In this document: piece by piece, positions 59,004 through 64,000 of the stretch | Layout: each line of letters opens with the position of its first letter | How positions within the stretch are numbered: the stretch's first letter is position 1 | Assembly: GCF_000009905.1 (NCBI RefSeq) | Contig: NC_006177.1 | Location: 2,542,001-2,606,000 of the forward strand | DNA length: 64,000 nt | From: Symbiobacterium thermophilum IAM 14863 | Lineage (GTDB): Bacteria > Bacillota > Sulfobacillia > Symbiobacteriales > Symbiobacteriaceae | Reading direction: 5' to 3' | Translations under genes and position numbers: made by a program | Notes under the pieces: model-generated | Database searches by the model: none | What the model was told of the DNA's origin: nothing | The model's input: only the letters and a program-made list of their open reading frames with translations

Positions 59004-59996
59004 TCACACGACGGCGCCTTCCTCCAGCACCAGCCGCCCGTCCCGGATGCATGCCACCGCCCCGATGGGCAGCGTGACGTTGGGCACACAGTGACCGAAG
59101 GCCTCGGTCTGGTACACGGGCAGGTCCAGGTCGCCCAGCGCCTCTGTCACGGCCAGGGCCATCCCTTCCAAGGGGGACGGCCGGTCGCGGAAACAGCCTT
59201 CCATGTGCCCGAACAGGATCGCCTTCACCCCGTCCAACGCCCCGGCGAGCCGTAGCTGGGCCAGTCCGCGCAGGACGGCCGAGGTCAACAGGTTGACCCC
59301 TTCCAGGAAGAGGATCGCCCCCTCCGTGTCCGGCCAGTAGGACGTCCCCAGCAGGTGCAGCACGCAGTTGCAGCAGCCGCCCACCAACCGCCCGCGCACG
59401 CCGCTATCCTGCCGCCCGCTTGCACCGCCCCGATCGTGTCCGGCGCTCTCGGCCCGCCCCGGCCGTACAGGCCGCACCTCGCCGGCCCAGTCGGGCAGCG
59501 GCCCAGGTGGATCGGGATTGGTCAACAGCCGCAGCAGATAGGGAGCCTCCAGTTCAGCGTCAGGCGAGCCCAACCCGTCCGCGAGTCCGGACGCGTGGAG
59601 ACTGACGAGGCCCGTGCGGCGCAGCATGGCCGCCTGCAGGAGGGTGATGTCGCTCATGCCGATGAAGGGCTTGGGGTTCTGTGCGATCAGGTCGTAGTCC
59701 AGGCCATCCACCAGCGTGATGGCCGTGACGCCGCCGGTGGCGCAGAAGATGGCCTTCACCTCCGGGTCGGCCCACATGGCGTGCAGGTCCGCGAGCTGGG
59801 TCTCCCTTGCCCCCGCCCGGACCCCCTCCCGGGCCCACAGAGCTTCCCCGGTCCGCACCCGGAAGCCATACGCCTCCAGCCGCCGGATGCCGGCTTCCAC
59901 CGCCTCCCGGCGGGCGTCCACCGGTCCCGAAGGCGCGACCACCCCCACGAGGTCGCCACGCCGTAGACGAGGGGGCTTAACCACACCAACGGCCAC
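59004..59996 (-). CDS. LD-carboxypeptidase (S66/MccF-like)
   Basis: A 330-residue S66 family peptidase: LRRGDLVGVVAPSGPVDARR, the nucleophile serine in KPFIGMSDITLLQAAML (GMSD where most have GYSD), the Glu region AILFLEGVNLLTSAVLRGLA and the catalytic His in TEAFGHCVPNVTLPIG. Members trim the L,D bond of recycled murein tetrapeptides or, like MccF, cleave microcin C-type compounds. ATG 59996 is used. A poorly conserved, Arg/Gly-rich stretch near residues 175-200 (AESAGHDRGGASGRQDSG) is an insertion. Confidence 0.9.
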   Translation of the reverse strand: MAVGVVKPPRLRRGDLVGVVAPSGPVDARREAVEAGIRRLEAYGFRVRTGEALWAREGVRAGARETQLADLHAMWADPEVKAIFCATGGVTAITLVDGLDYDLIAQNPKPFIGMSDITLLQAAMLRRTGLVSLHASGLADGLGSPDAELEAPYLLRLLTNPDPPGPLPDWAGEVRPVRPGRAESAGHDRGGASGRQDSGVRGRLVGGCCNCVLHLLGTSYWPDTEGAILFLEGVNLLTSAVLRGLAQLRLAGALDGVKAILFGHMEGCFRDRPSPLEGMALAVTEALGDLDLPVYQTEAFGHCVPNVTLPIGAVACIRDGRLVLEEGAVV

Positions 59997-60262
59997 TGGG
60001 AATCACCCCCGATTGCAAGCCTGTTTCACGCACGCCCGAGCCACGCCAAACGAGGCACAACCCCGTTCGGCCGTACCCCCACGTGAAGCACCGCCACGCC
60101 GCGCGTGCTGAGCGACCTGCTTTACGCCCAGTTCACCCGACAGCATCCACCAACTGCGACCCATGCCCGTCGCTCGGTCGGTTAGGGGAAGTCCGCCGCA
60201 ACGCCTCTCCTGAACCGCTTCTTCCAGCCGCAAGCAACCGGCTCGACACGGCTGCTTTCATT

Positions 60263-60905
60263 CAGCCACGACGAACTTTCACTTCGACAACCAGCCAAGT
60301 GAAAATCCGTCGCACTTCGCGCCCCCAGGCGTCCCCTTCATACCTGAAGTAACCCGCTCAGCACGGCACCGGCGATCCACCCACGGCGAACTTCCACTTC
60401 GCCCACCAGCCAAGTGAAAATTCGTCGTACCTCGCGCCCTCAGCCGGCTACTTCGTACCTGAAGTAACCCGCTCGGAACGGCAACGGCCACCCAACTACG
60501 ACGGACTTTCACTTCGGTCTCCAGCCAAGTGAAAATCCGTCGCATTTCGCGCCCCCAGGCGGCCCCTTCATACCTGAAGTAACCCGCTTAGAACGGCGAC
60601 GGCGATCCACCCACGGCGAACTTCCACTTCGCCCACCAGGCAAGTGAAAATCCGTCGCATTTCGCGCCCCCAGGCGGCCCCTTCATACCTGAAGTAACCC
60701 GCTTAGAACGGCGACGGCTACCTAGCTACGCTGAACTTTCACTTCGCTCACCAGCCAAGTGAAAATCCGTCGTACCTCACGCCCTCAGCCGGCTACTTCA
60801 TACCTGAAGTAACCCGCTCAGAACGGCGACAGCTACCCAGCTATGGCGAACTTTCACTTCGACCACCAGCCAAGTGAAAATCCGTCGTACCTCGCGCCCT
60901 CAGCC
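60263..60905. repeat. 115-bp tandem array (six copies)
   Basis: CAAGTGAAAA anchors at 60296, 60411, 60526, 60641, 60756 and 60871: a perfectly constant 115-bp period. Each unit has CGACGGACTTTCACTT (with variants) facing AAGTGAAAATCCGTCG over a 14-base loop, and a second mini-stem ACTTCA-TACC-TGAAGT. Between the LD-carboxypeptidase gene start and the 3' end of a GNAT gene. The stretch 59997-60262 holds no gene. Confidence 0.96.
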
Positions 60906-60977
60906 GGGTCCTCCACGCCTGAAACAACCCCCTGAGAGCGGCAGCCGCCCCCCAGATGCGTCGGCTCGGCCCCCTCC

Positions 60978-61475
60978 TCACGGCCGGATCCGCCCCATGA
61001 CCACCGTGTCCACGTACTGCCCGTCCCGGAAGGCCGCCATCCGCTTGCGCCCCTCCGCGACGAACCCGAACGACTCGTACAGCTTGATGGCCCGTTCGTT
61101 GTCGGGGAACACCTCCAACTCGACGCGCAGGACGTTGAGCCAGCGGTCGGCGACGTCGATGGCGGCCGCCATCAGCGCCCGACCGATGCCCCGCCCCTGC
61201 CAGGCGTCGTGCACCATGATCCCGAGGCTGGCCGTGTGCAGGGTCCGGGAGTTCCGGTAGCGCTGCAGCCATACGTTGCCCACCACCTTCCCGTCCACCT
61301 CGGCCACCAGCACGTAGTCGTACCGGGGGTCGATCCCCTCCAACTTCTTCCGCCACGACTCCGGCGTGGTGTGAGGCGGCTGCAGGGTTCCGTAATAGAC
61401 CTGCGGCCGGGACATGATCTCCGCGAACGCTTCCGCGTCCGACGGCCGGGCCATCCGAATCCCGATCTGCTCCAT
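60978..61475 (-). CDS. GNAT acetyltransferase, copy 1
   Basis: A 165-residue GNAT: IRMARPSDAEAFAEIMSRPQ, YDYVLVAEVDGKVVGNVWLQ, the acetyl-CoA motif WQGRGIGRALMAAAIDVADR and NERAIKLYESFGFVAEGRKR. Similar to PhnO/YhhY-type acetyltransferases that act on amines or amino acids. ATG 61475 has GGGAGGGGAAGCG. Paralogue of 61704-62201, by eye about three quarters identical. Confidence 0.92.
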   Translation of the reverse strand: MEQIGIRMARPSDAEAFAEIMSRPQVYYGTLQPPHTTPESWRKKLEGIDPRYDYVLVAEVDGKVVGNVWLQRYRNSRTLHTASLGIMVHDAWQGRGIGRALMAAAIDVADRWLNVLRVELEVFPDNERAIKLYESFGFVAEGRKRMAAFRDGQYVDTVVMGRIRP

Positions 61476-61703
61476 CGCTTCCCCTCCCGGTTGCAACGTC
61501 TGCGACGCTCACATGGGGGGTGACGCCGTCGTTCCTCGGGTTTGCCCGCCCCATGCTTCACGTCTAGTTTTTGGCTGACGGAAATAGTACCCATACCGTT
61601 CCAACGGCATTGAAACATTCAGCCTATGCCACTCTGTTCGAATCGTCTCTTTCTTTTCAGGCCCGTGCTGGACGAACCGCAACATCGGGCGGGCCCATGA
61701 ACG

Positions 61704-62201
61704 TCACGGCCGGATCCGCCCCATGACCAGCGTGTCCACGTACTGACCGTCGCGGAAGGCGGCCATCCGCTTGCGCCCCTCCACGACGAAACCGAAGGAC
61801 TCGTACAGCTTGATCGCGCGCTCGTTGTCGGGGTACACCTCCAACTCGATGCGGAGGATGTTGAGCCATCGGTCGGCGGCATCGATGGCGGCCGCCATCA
61901 GCGCCCTGCCGATGCCCTGCCCCTGGTGAGCGTCGTGCACCGACATGCCCAGGGAAGCCACGTGCAGGGTGCGGGGATGCCGGCTGCGGTGCAGCCCGAG
62001 GTTGCCCACCACCTTCCCCTCCACCTCGGCCACCAGCACATAGTCGTGTTGGGGGTCATTGCTCTCCAGCCGCTTCTGCCACGACTCCGGCGTGGTGTGT
62101 GAGAGCTGCAAGGTACCGTAGTACACCTTCGGCTGGGTCATGATCTGCGCGAACGCCTCTGCGTGAGACGGGCGGGCCATCCGAATTCGGATCTGATCCA
62201 T
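61704..62201 (-). CDS. GNAT acetyltransferase, copy 2
   Basis: A 165-residue GNAT: IRMARPSHAEAFAQIMTQPK, VLVAEVEGKVVGNLGLHRSR, HQGQGIGRALMAAAIDAADR, NERAIKLYESFGFVVEGRKR. Same length and direction as copy 1, with 228 bases between, so a tandem duplication. ATG 62201 follows AGGAGGCGCACCG. Substrate unknown; divergence is concentrated in the first 80 residues, the substrate side. Confidence 0.92.
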   Translation of the reverse strand: MDQIRIRMARPSHAEAFAQIMTQPKVYYGTLQLSHTTPESWQKRLESNDPQHDYVLVAEVEGKVVGNLGLHRSRHPRTLHVASLGMSVHDAHQGQGIGRALMAAAIDAADRWLNILRIELEVYPDNERAIKLYESFGFVVEGRKRMAAFRDGQYVDTLVMGRIRP

Positions 62202-62410
62202 CGGTGCGCCTCCTATCCGGGTCCTGTCGGGCTCCGTCTCCCTGATATTTAAACTATGAGACGGTTCAATCTCCCAGACCGTTCCAACCAATCCCGCCAG
62301 CAACCGCCTGTCCCAACGCCGGCGCCGGAAGCCATCGCCGACGGGTAGCGGCAGCGCCCGAGAGCGATACCCCAGCCGGGGTGGGGGTACCTGCATGCGC
62401 CCGCCGCAAG

Positions 62411-62457
62411 AAAAAGGGGCCGTTCCAGCGAGCGGTGTGCCCGCGGGACAGCCCCTT
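62411..62457 (-). terminator. aspS terminator
   Basis: GGGGCTGTCCC and GGAACGGCCCC pair (with mismatches) across a 22-base loop, followed on the minus strand by TTTTTC. Confidence 0.75.
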
Positions 62458-62463
62458 CTGTCG

Positions 62464-64000
62464 CTACACCGTCGTGCGGATGTGCAGCTCCTGCAGCTGC
62501 TTCGGCGCCACCTCGCTGGGGGCGTCGGTCATCAGGTCCGTGGCCTTGGCCGTCTTCGGGAAGGCGATCACGTCCCGGATCGACTGCCGCCCGGCCAGGA
62601 GCATCACGAACCGGTCCAGGCCGAAGGCGATGCCGCCGTGGGGCGGGGCGCCGTACTCGAACGCCTCCAGCAGGAAGCCGAACTTGGCCTGCGCCTCCTC
62701 GGGCGTGAAGCCCAGCAGCTCGAACATCCGGTTCTGCAGCGGCCGCTGGTGGATTCGGATCGATCCGCCGCCCAGCTCGACGCCGTTCAGGACCAGGTCG
62801 TAGGCGTTGGCCCGGATAGCCGCCAGCTCCTCCCGGGTGGCCCCCTCCTTGAACACCTTGTCCAGGTCCTCGGGATGGGGCGAGGTGAACGGGTGGTGCA
62901 CCGCCACGAACCGGTTCTCCTCCTCGTCCCACTCCAGCAGCGGGAAGTCGATCACCCACAGCAGGTTGAACTCGCCGGGCTTGCGGAGGCCGAGCCGGTT
63001 GCCCATCTCGACCCGCAGGGCGCCCAGGGCGGCGGCCACCACGTCCGGCTGGTCGGCGACGAAGAGCAGCAGGTCGCCGGGCTCCCCTTCCAGCCGGCGG
63101 ACGATCTCCGCCGTCTCCGCCTCGGTGAGGAACTTGGTGAAGGAAGAGCGGACCTCGCCGCCCTCGCCCAGGGCGATGTAGGCCAGCCCCTTGGCCTTGT
63201 AGGTCTTCACGAACTCGGTCAGCTCATCGATCTGCTTGCGGGAGTACCCGCCGCATCCCTTGGCGTTGATGCCCTTCACCTGACCGCCGGCCTCCACGGC
63301 GCCCTTGAAGACGCCGAAGCCGCAGCCGGCCGCCACATCGCTGACGTCCACCAGCTCCATGCCGAAGCGCAGGTCGGGCTTGTCGGAACCGTACCGGGCC
63401 ATGGCCTCGGCGTAGGTGAGCCGCTTGAAGGGGGTGGGCACCTCCACGCCCAGGGCGTCCCGGAAGACCCGGGCGACCATCTGCTCCATCATCGACAGCA
63501 CGTCGTCCCGCTCCACGAACGACATCTCCACGTCGATCTGCGTGAACTCCGGCTGCCGGTCAGCCCGCAGGTCCTCGTCCCGGAAGCAGCGGACGATCTG
63601 CACGTACCGCTCCAGGCCGCTCACCATGCAGAGCTGCTTGAAGATCTGCGGCGACTGGGGCAGGGCGTAGAACTTGCCCGGGTTCACCCGGGAGGGCACC
63701 AGGTAGTCGCGGGCCCCCTCCGGCGTCGACTTGGTGAGCATCGGCGTCTCGATCTCCAGGAAGCCGTGCTCGTCGAAGAAGTCCCGCACCGCCTTGGTGA
63801 CCCGGTGGCGGAGGATCAGGTTCCGCTGCATCTCCGGCCGGCGCAGGTCCAGGTAGCGGTACTTCAGCCGGACCGTCTCGTCCACGTCCAGGTCGTCCTG
63901 GATGTAGAAGGGCGGCGTCTTGGCCGGGCTCAGGATGCGCAGGTCCAGCGCCCGGATCTCGAACCGGCCGGTGGGGATGTTGGGGTTCACCGCCTCCGGT
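62464..64000 (-). CDS. aspS: Aspartyl-tRNA synthetase (5' end cut by window edge)
   Basis: 512 residues are visible, running off the right edge. Class II signatures: motif 1 region [20 protein letters not shown], motif 2 [20 protein letters not shown] and motif 3 [16 protein letters not shown]. The bacterial GAD insertion domain lies between. The missing part is the N-terminal anticodon-binding OB domain of about 90 residues. It charges tRNA-Asp (or, in organisms lacking AsnRS, also tRNA-Asn). Ends with a clear terminator. Confidence 0.97.
   Translation of the reverse strand, partial: PEAVNPNIPTGRFEIRALDLRILSPAKTPPFYIQDDLDVDETVRLKYRYLDLRRPEMQRNLILRHRVTKAVRDFFDEHGFLEIETPMLTKSTPEGARDYLVPSRVNPGKFYALPQSPQIFKQLCMVSGLERYVQIVRCFRDEDLRADRQPEFTQIDVEMSFVERDDVLSMMEQMVARVFRDALGVEVPTPFKRLTYAEAMARYGSDKPDLRFGMELVDVSDVAAGCGFGVFKGAVEAGGQVKGINAKGCGGYSRKQIDELTEFVKTYKAKGLAYIALGEGGEVRSSFTKFLTEAETAEIVRRLEGEPGDLLLFVADQPDVVAAALGALRVEMGNRLGLRKPGEFNLLWVIDFPLLEWDEEENRFVAVHHPFTSPHPEDLDKVFKEGATREELAAIRANAYDLVLNGVELGGGSIRIHQRPLQNRMFELLGFTPEEAQAKFGFLLEAFEYGAPPHGGIAFGLDRFVMLLAGRQSIRDVIAFPKTAKATDLMTDAPSEVAPKQLQELHIRTTV

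Overview
The window is about 68-70% G+C. Most genes have strong GGAGG-type ribosome sites, many start at GTG or TTG, and the gene set is of Firmicutes type: bacilliredoxin, a SpoVD-like PASTA penicillin-binding protein, a class D sortase, an Rrf2/cysteine desulfurase/MnmA run, RarA and an AI-2E exporter homologue. Read on the minus strand, aspS ... rarA ... Rrf2 - cysteine desulfurase - mnmA ... PRC-barrel ... AI-2E recalls the conserved aspS-rarA(yrvN)-cymR-iscS-mnmA-yrrD-yrrI neighbourhood of low-GC Firmicutes, here stretched by accessory genes and repeats. A high-GC Firmicute of the Symbiobacterium type is the best guess. This is inference from composition and gene order; no database search was possible.

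Layout. 1-3.5 kb: a compact minus-strand operon encoding a KaiC-like ATPase with one intact and one degenerate half, a 78-residue protein, and a large GAF-GAF-(degenerate HD-GYP)-LuxR regulator cut by the window edge. 3.6-10.7 kb: a branched-chain amino acid type ABC importer (binding protein, fused LivH-LivM permease, LivG, LivF), then an acyl-CoA dehydrogenase-like flavoprotein and a VOC protein. 10.8-20 kb: a mixed region with a PLP sulfur enzyme, a truncated PLP paralogue, an AlkZ-like protein, a truncated MFS gene, NUDIX, HAD and alpha/beta hydrolases, an arsR-arsM unit, and a frameshifted secreted toxin-like gene beside a small immunity-like gene. 20-24 kb: cell-surface genes, namely a D,D-carboxypeptidase, a class D sortase and a collagen-like protein with an LPAAG anchor. 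24-26.4 kb: one intact lipoprotein and two decayed genes. 26.5-27.4 kb: RNase P RNA and tRNA-Ile, tRNA-Thr and tRNA-Lys behind one sigma-A-type promoter.

27.4-46.7 kb is mostly housekeeping: AI-2E exporter, PRC-barrel protein, mnmA, cysteine desulfurase, Rrf2 regulator, PASTA PBP, UspA, bacilliredoxin, a phosphorelay (HPt, double-receiver hybrid kinase, single-domain receiver), rarA, an rRNA methyltransferase and threonine aldolase. 46.7-50 kb: thioredoxin, a candidate small RNA with its own promoter and terminator, Hsp20, DoxX and an unusual DUF4269-HIT fusion. 50.9-56 kb: a duplicated VOC plus glycosyltransferase cassette. 56.3-64 kb: katG with a PerR/Fur-like box, an LD-carboxypeptidase, two GNAT paralogues and aspS (5' end cut).

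The most striking unexplained feature is a set of short intergenic tandem arrays, each with its own unit and period: about 34, 43, 59, 75/85, 115, 117 and 127 bp, plus an 11-bp minisatellite. Most units carry an imperfect inverted repeat. Only one family (the GTGCAC hairpins) appears at two loci. No transposase, integrase or CRISPR-associated gene was found.
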